From contig DAIOGN010000094.1 of NCBI GenBank assembly GCA_036745245.1, positions 1 to 14,044 on the forward strand: a stretch of 14,044 bases of DNA. The letters run 5' to 3'. Source of the stretch: DAIOGN01 sp036745245. Lineage in GTDB: Bacteria > Zixibacteria > MSB-5A5 > JAUVRN01. Below are positions 1 through 5,554 of this stretch, in pieces (position 1 is the first letter of the stretch; every line of letters begins with the position of its first letter). A program made the translations under genes and the position numbers. The notes beneath the pieces are model-generated. The model saw only the letters and a list, made by a program, of their open reading frames with translations. It was not told where the DNA came from and made no database searches.

Positions 1-39
1 AGCGGCATCCGCTCGGTAGCCTTTGTCGCCCCGCGCCAT
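1..39 (-). CDS. Start of a third integron cassette gene, cut by the window edge
   Basis: Only the first 13 codons are visible (MARGDKGYRADAA) before the window ends, so no function can be given. The start is chosen because the ATG at 39-37 lies just inside cassette C, which begins after the attC cleavage point between 50 and 49. The minus strand reads GTTAGGT, then TGAC, then ATG, so AGGT of the core site sits at Shine-Dalgarno distance. The same arrangement is seen at the neighbouring cassette gene. The position and spacing support a real start; the product is unknown. Confidence 0.45.
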   Translation of the reverse strand, partial: MARGDKGYRADAA

Positions 40-43
40 GTCA

Positions 44-142
44 ACCTAACGTCTATGCGTCAGCTGCGGGACGGCCAGGCGCGGCCGTTGCCACGCAACG
101 GACGTGACGGGCCGGACCGTCTGCTGCATGCTATAGTTCGAC
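44..142 (-). other. attC recombination site of cassette B
   Basis: Read on the minus strand, the site begins with the inverse core GTCGAAC (142-136), one mismatch from RYYYAAC, and ends with the core GTTAGGT (50-44), a perfect GTTRRRY. Between them are imperfect complementary arms, including CAGC and CTAT blocks close to both ends, which would fold the single strand into a hairpin. A variable terminal structure is formed by CCGTTGC (85-91) and GCAACGG (95-101) around a 3-base loop. It lies 12 bases after the stop of the cassette B gene, the normal position of attC. Cleavage is expected between 50 and 49. It shares sequence blocks with the attC at 764-875. Confidence 0.85.
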
Positions 143-154
143 GGCAAACTTCCT

Positions 155-757
155 CTATTTGCAAAGGTCACCCATCCCATGTGGGTAGGATTCGTTCCAC
201 ATGGCCATCTCGGCGTCAGTCGGCCGGTACCACCCGCTATCCACGTGATACGACCACACAACTCCGTCATCGCAACAGGCTCCCATCTGAAGACCGGTGA
301 TACCGCTAAACAGGGTAATCTTGATCTCGCCCTTGCACGCGCTGTTGCTGCGAGACTTGGGAGGGGTAACCAGCCGCCAGTATTCCTGGTACGCCGCTAT
401 TTGAGCTTCGATTTCGAGCGGCTGGTTGTGGAGTTGACGCCAGAAACTAGTCAGGATGAGACCAGACATGTCGTCTGGGTGAAAAAGGCCACGTGCCGAG
501 AGATCATCGTAGAGTGGTCCCTCCTTCCAAAGGCCCCAGTTGTTTCTCATCCACAGGCCTAGGCTCATGTGGTACTTCCCCATATCATCCTCGCTGCCGT
601 CCCGCATCTCTTGCACGGTCTCGGGTGGCAGTGAGTCCTGGAGCCGATCGAGCGCCTCCGTCAGCGTCCTAGGCGCATTTGGATCGACACCTCGGAAAGG
701 CGACGCGCAGCTAACCAAGATGACCATTATCAGACCGAGGAAGCAGCGCTTGCTCAT
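155..757 (-). CDS. Cassette-borne lipoprotein with DUF6794-like domain
   Basis: This is a 200-residue protein with a lipoprotein signal: basic MSKR, a hydrophobic stretch, then the lipobox LVSC with Cys17 as the lipidation site, so it is expected to be membrane anchored outside the cytoplasm. The mature part contains TLTEALDRL, then LGLWMRNNWGLW (about residues 66-77) and GLFHPDDMSGLILTSFWRQL (about 90-109), which resemble the DUF6794 family; that family call is from memory. The C-terminal third (about 140-200) is rich in Cys and Trp and is unassigned. The gene fills cassette B, with its stop just before attC 44-142. The ATG is 5 bases after AGGGA, part of the core site GTTAGGG, giving a good ribosome binding site. 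Function is unknown. Confidence 0.85.
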   Translation of the reverse strand: MSKRCFLGLIMVILVSCASPFRGVDPNAPRTLTEALDRLQDSLPPETVQEMRDGSEDDMGKYHMSLGLWMRNNWGLWKEGPLYDDLSARGLFHPDDMSGLILTSFWRQLHNQPLEIEAQIAAYQEYWRLVTPPKSRSNSACKGEIKITLFSGITGLQMGACCDDGVVWSYHVDSGWYRPTDAEMAMWNESYPHGMGDLCK

Positions 758-763
758 CCGTGT

Positions 764-875
764 CCCTAACTAGTCCGTCGAACGGTGTGCGTCAGCTGCG
801 GGACGCCCTACCGCGGGGAGCGCGAAGCTGCGACCCGCGGCAGACCGGACCGTCAGCTGCATGCGCATGTTAGTA
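764..875 (-). other. attC recombination site of cassette A
   Basis: On the minus strand the site runs from the inverse core TACTAAC (875-869) to the core GTTAGGG (770-764); the last base departs from GTTRRRY. Its CTAAC and GTTAG parts are complementary. The arms carry GTCAGCTGC at 791-799 and again at 852-860, both also related to the attC at 44-142. The terminal structure is a 7-base stem, CCGCGGG (811-817) with CCCGCGG (834-840). Cleavage is expected between 770 and 769, which makes cassette B start TTAGGGACACGG then ATG. Presence of two different but related sites flanking a gene in the same orientation is what identifies an integron array. Confidence 0.85.
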
Positions 876-1078
876 GAGTGAAAAGCGATGGGCGTAGACC
901 GGGTGACGTTGCCACAGGTGCCGCCCCCTGCCCGGCCAAGCTGAACAGTGGGAATTCTCGCCAGAAGTCCGGCCATCGTAACGACACTTGGCATATTCGG
1001 TCGCACCCCCGTCAGCTCGCCACCGGCAGATCTCATGGCCTCATCCTCACAGGTCGACCCGTAAGATGCCCTTTTCAT
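770..1078 (-). CDS. Doubtful ORF of the first cassette (cassette A)
   Basis: This 102-codon frame begins at an ATG (1078-1076) immediately inside cassette A, whose left boundary is the core GTTAGTA at 1087-1081. It runs right through the attC and stops in its final core (TAG at 772-770). The last third of the product is therefore translated attC. The composition is rich in Ala, Gly, Arg and Thr, and no domain, signal peptide or membrane segment is recognisable. Only a weak AGG lies one base before the ATG. Position favours it as the cassette gene; composition and run-through of attC suggest cassette A may instead be a non-coding cassette. I do not recognise the product. Confidence 0.3.
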   Translation of the reverse strand: MKRASYGSTCEDEAMRSAGGELTGVRPNMPSVVTMAGLLARIPTVQLGRAGGGTCGNVTRSTPIAFHSTNMRMQLTVRSAAGRSFALPAVGRPAADAHRSTD

Positions 1079-1080
1079 CC

Positions 1081-1246
1081 TACTAACTACTATTGGACGG
1101 TCCGCGTGAATTGCTTCGTGCGGACGGTCGGTTTCCGGGTGGCGGGCACTGGGGTCCGCCGGTTCGATTGCTAAGTTCCAGGTAGTGATACATTTGTGCG
1201 CGGGGGCAGGAACACAGGTTTGCGTGTGGGCGGTCCGTGATTGACG
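1081..1246 (-). other. Probable attI region between the integrase 3' end and the first cassette
   Basis: This 166-base stretch has no gene and lies between the integrase stop and cassette A. The minus strand ends in GTTAGTA (1087-1081), a core-like site matching the complement of the inverse core of the next attC (plus-strand GTTAGTA at 869-875), as expected at an attI-cassette junction. Upstream are copies of CGGACCGTCC: one exact at 1104-1095, GACCGTCC at 1129-1122, and a variant near 1235-1226. A 10-pair hairpin with two G-T pairs covers 1101-1124. The repeats could be integrase binding sites. I see no convincing cassette promoter; TATCAC near 1190 is the best -10-like string but has no good -35. 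Limits are approximate. Confidence 0.6.
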
Positions 1247-2257
1247 TCATAGCGCATCCATGGGGCTGCGGACGCCACGCCCGCCCTTGTTGAGCACGTG
1301 GGTGTAGATCATAGTCGTTCGCACATCCCGGTGGCCCAGAAGCTCCTGGATCGTGCGGATGTCGTAGCCCGTCTCCAGCAGGTGCGTGGCGAAGCAGTGC
1401 CTGAACGTGTGACAGCCCACGTGCTTGGTTATTCCTGCCATCCGCACGGCCGCCCTCACGGCACGCTGGAGAATCGTGGCATCCACGTGATGCCGCCCTT
1501 CCTGGCCGGTCTTTGGGTTGCGCCAGCGCTTGCGCTGCGGAAACACCCATTGCCAGCGCCACTCCGTCGACGCCTTTGGGTATTTGCGGTCGAGGGCGTT
1601 CGGAAGGGCCACTTGCCCCCAGCCGTCCGCGAGGTCGCGCTCATGCGTGGCCCTCACCTGCTTCAAGTGCTCCGCCAGCGGGCTCACCAGTGCCTCGGGC
1701 AGCATCGTGCGGCGGTCCTTGCCTCCCTTGCCCTCGCGCACCAGCACCTCTCTGCTCGAGAAGTCGATCTCCTGCACGCGAAGTTGCAGGCACTCGCTCA
1801 CTCTCAGTCCGGCGCCGTACATGAGGCTGGCCATCAGCCACAGGTCCCCTGTGAGATGTGAAAGCAGTATCTGGACCTCCTTGCGGTCCATGACGACGGG
1901 CAGTCGCCTGGAGCGCTTCGCACGTATGGCGCCACTGAGATCGGTAACCCGGCGGCCGAGTACGTGGCGATACAGGAAGAGGATCGCCGAAAGCGCCTGG
2001 TTCTGCGTTGAGGCACTCACCTGCTCCTTTACGGCAAGGTGCGTGAGGAAGGCGTTGATCTCCGGTTCGGACATCTCCGCCGGATTCCGCACTTTGTGGA
2101 AATAAACGTACCGCCTGATCCAATTGCAATACGACTCCTCCGTGCGTGGGCTGTAGTGCCGCGTGCGGAGTGCCCGATGCAGCCTGGGCATCAGTTTGTC
2201 CTTTGGCGGTGGGCCGGGTGAATTCGTCGGGCGGGGGGAGTCTGGCCGTTGGTTCAT
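1247..2257 (-). CDS. intI: Integron integrase (IntI-type tyrosine recombinase)
   Basis: IntI cuts and joins attC and attI sites to insert and excise cassettes. The 336-residue product matches the family length. An N-terminal DNA-binding domain (about 25-110, with HYSPRTEESY) precedes the catalytic domain. The active site is complete: Arg152 (GAGLRVSE), Lys180 (GKGGKDR), His283 and Arg286 (HTFRH), His309 (LLGHRDV) and Tyr318 (MIYTHVL). The stretch 217-241 (ALPNALDRKYP and following Trp-rich part) is the IntI-specific insertion that separates integron integrases from other Xer-like enzymes. The ATG at 2257 has no clear ribosome site. ATG 2191 (residue 23) has AAAGGA seven bases upstream and is an alternative start, although homology seems to begin slightly before it. 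The gene is divergent from lexA and codirectional with the cassettes. Confidence 0.95.
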   Translation of the reverse strand: MNQRPDSPRPTNSPGPPPKDKLMPRLHRALRTRHYSPRTEESYCNWIRRYVYFHKVRNPAEMSEPEINAFLTHLAVKEQVSASTQNQALSAILFLYRHVLGRRVTDLSGAIRAKRSRRLPVVMDRKEVQILLSHLTGDLWLMASLMYGAGLRVSECLQLRVQEIDFSSREVLVREGKGGKDRRTMLPEALVSPLAEHLKQVRATHERDLADGWGQVALPNALDRKYPKASTEWRWQWVFPQRKRWRNPKTGQEGRHHVDATILQRAVRAAVRMAGITKHVGCHTFRHCFATHLLETGYDIRTIQELLGHRDVRTTMIYTHVLNKGGRGVRSPMDAL

Positions 2258-2462
2258 GTGGTGAAGGGTACCGGAAAACCAGTCCCGGAGTGATCACTTC
2301 ATCCCGCTGGCGTGCTTCGGGTTGGGCAGGGTCAGGGACCGGCGGTCGATTTGTTGGGTGGCTGATCGGCGATTTCCATATCCGATTGTCACACAGCGAG
2401 ATACGTTCATGGACGGTCCGCTGCCCGGCCGCGTGGCGCCGGGAGGCGCCGGCAAAAAGTCA
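2258..2462. other. Non-coding divergent region between integrase and lexA promoter
   Basis: No gene is supported here. It should hold the integrase promoter, but no clear -35/-10 pair stands out on the minus strand. Visible structures are a perfect 10-base palindrome AGTGATCACT (2289-2298), 31 bases before the integrase ATG, and the 12-base string TGGACGGTCCGC (2410-2421), identical to 1094-1105 in the attI region. There is also a GGCGCC pair around GGGA (2435-2450) that forms a short hairpin without a T run. The palindrome or the shared string could bind a regulator or the integrase; neither assignment is tested. Confidence 0.5.
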
Positions 2463-2498
2463 TTGACGCCTGCTCATCCGTGCAGTATCATACCTGCA
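2463..2498 (+). promoter_or_regulatory. lexA promoter with overlapping palindromic operator
   Basis: TTGACG (2463-2468) and TATCAT (2486-2491) are separated by 17 bases, a good sigma-70-type promoter. The -10 box lies inside a palindrome, TGCA-GTATCATAC-C-TGCA (2481-2498): GTATCATAC is symmetric about its central C and is framed by TGCA on both sides with a one-base offset. An operator covering the -10 of lexA is the expected place for LexA autorepression. The sequence is not the E. coli or Bacillus SOS box, so its identity as the LexA site of this lineage is inference. Transcription should start near 2498, leaving a leader of about 200 bases. Confidence 0.65.
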
Positions 2499-2578
2499 CA
2501 GTTGGGCAGGTTCCTCCTTCGGGATGGGTCGGCTCCGCTGAACGCTAAAAAGGTCTCCAGTCGGGAGAGGGAATTCGG

Positions 2579-2689
2579 ATGCGAGCGTCGCCAAGTGTAC
2601 TTCTGCACTGGTCCCCCCACTCCGTCCCTTCCCTCTCCCCCAAGGGACCTTCCAACCCCCATGCCGTCCGGCCCTCTCTGGCCGGCTAA
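2579..2689 (+). CDS. Possible 36-residue leader ORF in the lexA 5' region
   Basis: ATG 2579 is preceded by the strong ribosome site GGGAGAGG (2563-2570) at 8 bases. The frame ends with TAA at 2687-2689, 13 bases before the lexA ATG and in a different frame. The product starts MRASPSVLLHW and is rich in Pro and Ser; no domain is recognisable. Its last codons lie in a perfect hairpin, CCGGCC (2668-2673) with GGCCGG (2680-2685), so translation of the ORF would open it just before the lexA ribosome site (GAGG, 2692-2695). GGTCCC (2610-2615) can also pair with GGGACC (2644-2649). It could be a translational leader or a chance frame. Confidence 0.35.
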   Translation: MRASPSVLLHWSPHSVPSLSPKGPSNPHAVRPSLAG

Positions 2690-2702
2690 GCGAGGCTGAA
2701 TC

Positions 2703-3311
2703 ATGGTGCTCCTGGAGCTCACCGATCGGCAGAAAGAAGTCTACGATTTCGTCCGTGAGTGCATCCTGCTCAACGGGGCGCCGCCCACACTGCGCGAAAT
2801 CGGCGAAGAGTTCGGGATGAGTTCCACCAACGCCGTGCGCGACGTGCTCGCCGCGCTCGAGCGCAAAGGCTACATCAACCGCTCCGAGTACAAGTCGCGC
2901 GGCATTGAGCTGGCCGACGAGGTCCGGGCCGAGGTGCGCGTCCTGCCGGTGGTGGGCCGCGTGGCGGCCGGTTCGCCCATTCTGGCGGTTGAAAATATCG
3001 ACGAACACATCGCGGTCGACGCGCGCCTGGTACCGTCGGGGCTGCTCTTCTCGCTCAAAGTCCAGGGCGACAGCATGCACAACGCGGGCATCCACGACGG
3101 CGACTATGTGTTCGTGAAAAGCCAGAAAACAGCCCAGCCCGGCGACATGGTGGTGGCCGTGATCGAAGACGAGGCCACGGTGAAGTGGTACCGCCCGCGC
3201 CAGGGCAAACTCTACCTCGAGCCCGACAACCCCGATTTCAAACCGATTCTGGTTTCACGCCAGGCCGAGCTCGCCGGCAAGGTAATCGGGATGATGCGCC
3301 GATTCCGCTAG
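2703..3311 (+). CDS. lexA: LexA repressor, SOS master regulator
   Basis: LexA represses DNA-damage genes and cleaves itself when stimulated by RecA filaments. The 202-residue protein has the usual N-terminal winged helix (about 1-70, with TLREIGEEFGMSSTNAVRDVL as recognition region) and a C-terminal S24 peptidase domain. The self-cleavage bond is Ala89-Gly90 (VAAGSP), the nucleophile Ser124 (QGDSM) and the general base Lys161 (ATVKWY). All are present, so it should be cleavable. The start is supported by GAGG seven bases upstream and by alignment with the typical LexA N-terminus. It is followed after 8 bases by the DUF6504-like gene and then dinB, an SOS operon. Its own promoter carries a palindrome suited to autorepression. 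Confidence 0.97.
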   Translation: MVLLELTDRQKEVYDFVRECILLNGAPPTLREIGEEFGMSSTNAVRDVLAALERKGYINRSEYKSRGIELADEVRAEVRVLPVVGRVAAGSPILAVENIDEHIAVDARLVPSGLLFSLKVQGDSMHNAGIHDGDYVFVKSQKTAQPGDMVVAVIEDEATVKWYRPRQGKLYLEPDNPDFKPILVSRQAELAGKVIGMMRRFR

Positions 3312-3319
3312 GTCCATTT

Positions 3320-3658
3320 ATGCGCGCCGTTCAGGAACCGCTGTTTGGGGCGCATTTCACTTCCGAGGGTGAAATTACTTCCTCCGGTCACGATGCCGCC
3401 ACCGGCGCCATGTATCAGGAACTCAACGACCCGGTCGACGTGCTCGTATTGTTCGAAGACGGCGCCCTCAAGCCGCAGCGCTTTCGCTGGAAGGGGCGCG
3501 TGCACCGCGTAGCGCAGGTGACGGGGCGCTGGAAAACCGACAAAGGCGCAGCGCAGGTTCGGCACTTCGCGCTCATGGATGAAGAGGCCAACTTCTTCCA
3601 ATTGGCCTACGACGAACACTCAGCTGCCTGGAAGGTCACGCGCGTATGGGTGGAATGA
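3320..3658 (+). CDS. Small DUF6504-like protein in the lexA-dinB operon
   Basis: This is a 112-residue soluble protein with no signal or membrane segment. It contains DPVDVLVLFEDGALKPQRFRWKGRVHRV (about residues 37-63) then a Trp-containing strand and ends in WKVTRVWVE. The pattern of polar, beta-rich short strands with a RWKGR core resembles DUF6504, a small family I recall beside DNA polymerase IV genes; this was not searched. ATG 3320 is chosen over a longer frame starting inside lexA because it lies 8 bases after the lexA stop. The 3' end overlaps the dinB start. Position implies a part in the SOS response, perhaps as a partner of the polymerase, but the biochemical role is unknown. Confidence 0.85.
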   Translation: MRAVQEPLFGAHFTSEGEITSSGHDAATGAMYQELNDPVDVLVLFEDGALKPQRFRWKGRVHRVAQVTGRWKTDKGAAQVRHFALMDEEANFFQLAYDEHSAAWKVTRVWVE

Positions 3659-4845
3659 AGTCCTGGCCCGAGGCGCCCCGTCGCGTGGTGATGCACGTCG
3701 ACATGGACGCGTTCTTCGCAGCGGTCGAAGAAAACCTGCTGCCGGTATTGCGTGGCAAGCCGGTGATCGTGGGCGGGCCGCGGGGAGTGCGCGGTGTGGC
3801 CAGCACCGCCAACTATGCGGCGCGGGCGTACGGAGTGCACTCGGCCACATCGCTCACGAAGGCGGCGCAGCTGTGCCCCGATGCGCATTTCATCAGTTCG
3901 AGCTTCGGGGCGTATGCCGACTATTCGAGGCGGATCGTGGAGATCCTCCATCGGTTTTCGCCGAAGGTGGAGCCGGCGTCGGTGGACGAAGCGTACCTGG
4001 ATGTTACAGGCATGGAGCGGCACTTCGAGTCGCCATGGGCGCTGGCCGTAGCGCTGAAAAAGGCGATTCAGGTTGAAATGGACCTCACCTGTTCTGTGGG
4101 AATTGCGCCCAACAAGTTGTTGGCCAAGATGGCCTCCAGCCAGTACAAGCCCGACGGTTTGTTTGCGCTGGAAGCTGAGGGCGTGGAGGAATGGCTGGCG
4201 CCCCAGCCGGTTCGGAACCTGTGGGGCGTGGGCGCGAAAACCGAGGATGCGCTCGAGCGCCTGGGAATTCGGAAGATCGGAGATCTTCAGGCTCTGTCGA
4301 GGGAGGCGCTCATCCGTCGATTTGGCAAATGGGGCCACGTTTTGCACGACCTGGCGCGGGGCAAAGACAACGGCTCGGTGGTACCCAAAGACGAACGGCC
4401 CACGGAGAAGTCCATTTCGCACGAGCATACCTTCGGGGTGGATTCGGATGACCCTGTACTGTGGCATGCCACGCTCCTGGCCCTGTCCGACCGGGTGGCG
4501 CGGCGCTCTCGGCAGTCGGGGCTGGCGGCGAAAACAGTTACGCTGAAATTTCGCACGAGCGACTTCGTCACGCGCACTCATGGCCATTCGCTCGAGCGCC
4601 CCACCACCAGCGAAAACACCATCTTCGGAATGGCCTGCCGGCTGCTCGATGAGTGTCAGCCCGACGGTAAGTTTGTAAGACTGCTCGGCGTTTCGTTGTC
4701 CAACTTCACGGCGGTGGATACGCAGGGCGAGCTGTTGGCCGATCCGTCCGAATCGAAAGACTCCGAAGTCACGCGCACCGTCGACCAGATTCGCGACCGT
4801 TTCGGCAGCGACGCCATTGGCCGCCTGGGCGCGCGGTATTCCTGA
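3646..4845 (+). CDS. dinB: Y-family DNA polymerase IV (DinB)
   Basis: DinB performs error-prone translesion synthesis at stalled forks. The 399-residue protein has the complete catalytic set: Asp19 (HVDMDAFFAAVE), Asp114 and Glu115 (ASVDEAYLDV), plus the steric-gate Phe24. The thumb motif SVGIAPNKLLAKMAS is present, followed by a helix-hairpin-helix region (about 180-215) and the little-finger domain (about 260-370). No clear C-terminal sliding-clamp motif of the QLxLF type is seen; QGELLAD near residue 362 is at best a degenerate form. ATG 3646 has AAGG ten bases upstream. ATG 3655, which overlaps the previous stop as ATGA, is an equally plausible start. It is the third gene of the lexA operon and should be damage induced. 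Confidence 0.95.
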   Translation: MGGMKSWPEAPRRVVMHVDMDAFFAAVEENLLPVLRGKPVIVGGPRGVRGVASTANYAARAYGVHSATSLTKAAQLCPDAHFISSSFGAYADYSRRIVEILHRFSPKVEPASVDEAYLDVTGMERHFESPWALAVALKKAIQVEMDLTCSVGIAPNKLLAKMASSQYKPDGLFALEAEGVEEWLAPQPVRNLWGVGAKTEDALERLGIRKIGDLQALSREALIRRFGKWGHVLHDLARGKDNGSVVPKDERPTEKSISHEHTFGVDSDDPVLWHATLLALSDRVARRSRQSGLAAKTVTLKFRTSDFVTRTHGHSLERPTTSENTIFGMACRLLDECQPDGKFVRLLGVSLSNFTAVDTQGELLADPSESKDSEVTRTVDQIRDRFGSDAIGRLGARYS

Positions 4846-4852
4846 TTTTCTC

Positions 4853-4876
4853 AAGCCCCTGAATTGATTCAGGCTT
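4853..4876 (+). terminator. Hairpin after dinB, possible terminator
   Basis: CCTGAAT (4858-4864) and ATTCAGG (4867-4873) pair perfectly around a two-base loop, and AAG (4853-4855) can pair with CTT (4874-4876) across a two-base bulge. It begins seven bases after the dinB stop. No T run follows, so it is either a weak or Rho-assisted terminator or an mRNA end-stabilising hairpin. The rest of 4877-4986 holds TTGACC (4926-4931), a possible -35 for the next gene, without a good -10. Confidence 0.45.
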
Positions 4877-4986
4877 CCTGGCCCGTCATGGCGCGCGGTG
4901 GCGCCCCTGGCAGGGTGCCATCCACGTTGACCGCGCCCGGCGAACTCCTCTAGTTGATGGCTCAACCAGGAATCATGGGGGCTTCC

Positions 4987-5478
4987 ATGTCGGGTCGTTG
5001 GGCCATTCGGTGGATACTGCCAGCACTCGTGGTCGCGTGCGTTCCGGCTCACGTCAGCGCCCAGCAGTCCAGTCAGAATTCGACTGCGAGCACCTTTGGC
5101 CTGCGCACGGGGTTCAGCCTCGATCCGGATCAGTTCGTGCTGGGCGGCCAGGTGGCCATGGGCAAGAAACTGAGCATCGCGCGTGTCGTCCCGTCCGTGG
5201 ACGTGGGCCTCGGCAATTCGCTTACCATGATCGCCTTCAACGTCGACGCACAGTTTCGCCTCAATGTAGAAGGCTCGAGCGTAGGGCTGTATCTCGGCGC
5301 GGGGCCCACCCTTCTCTACGCCGATCCGGAAGGCGGCAATTCCGCCTGGGAACTGGGGCTGTCCCTCCTGGCGGGCATTCGCCTGCCCTTCAAGAACTTC
5401 CCGCCCACCAGTTTTGAGGCGCGTTTCGGAGTGGGTGAGATTCCCGATTTCAAAGGCATTTTCATCCTGGAAATCTGA
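4987..5478 (+). CDS. Small exported protein, probable outer-membrane beta-barrel type
   Basis: The product begins with a clear Sec signal peptide: MSGRWAIRW, a hydrophobic core (ILPALVVACVPA) and a likely cleavage after HVSA, before QQSSQ. The remaining about 140 residues alternate polar and hydrophobic positions with many Gly, typical of amphipathic strands (FGLRTGFSLDPDQFVLGGQV, YLGAGPTLLYADPEGG). The end is FEARFGVGEIPDFKGIFILEI-like, resembling small barrel proteins of the OmpX or DUF3575-like kind, but without a terminal Phe. ATG 4987 follows GGGGG (4977-4981) by 5 bases. In-frame earlier starts at ATG 4975, ATG 4957 and TTG 4954 would lengthen the signal peptide. It stands alone; function is not known. 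Confidence 0.75.
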   Translation: MSGRWAIRWILPALVVACVPAHVSAQQSSQNSTASTFGLRTGFSLDPDQFVLGGQVAMGKKLSIARVVPSVDVGLGNSLTMIAFNVDAQFRLNVEGSSVGLYLGAGPTLLYADPEGGNSAWELGLSLLAGIRLPFKNFPPTSFEARFGVGEIPDFKGIFILEI

Positions 5479-5490
5479 CTGGTGTATAAC
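5464..5490 (+). promoter_or_regulatory. Candidate promoter of the aminotransferase gene
   Basis: TATAAC (5485-5490), preceded by TG two bases earlier in GGTGTATAAC, looks like a -10 box just after the previous stop codon. The -35 region around 5463-5468 is poor (TTCATC or a shifted version). A separate TTGACT at 5523-5528 lacks a matching -10. The assignment is weak. Confidence 0.3.
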
Positions 5491-5554
5491 AGGCTTTCAG
5501 GATCACAACGGCCTCTAACGGCTTGACTTTTTCCCACGACAGGCGGTTCTTGAT

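Noticed and set aside
2435..2450. GGCGCC-GGGA-GGCGCC hairpin as a terminator
   Set aside because: No T run follows on either strand in the right place; it lies upstream of the lexA promoter with no gene ending nearby.
3607..5052. 481-codon open frame on the minus strand
   Set aside because: It is antisense to dinB, which has complete catalytic motifs, and its composition (many His, Arg, Gln) is that of a shadow frame in high-GC DNA.
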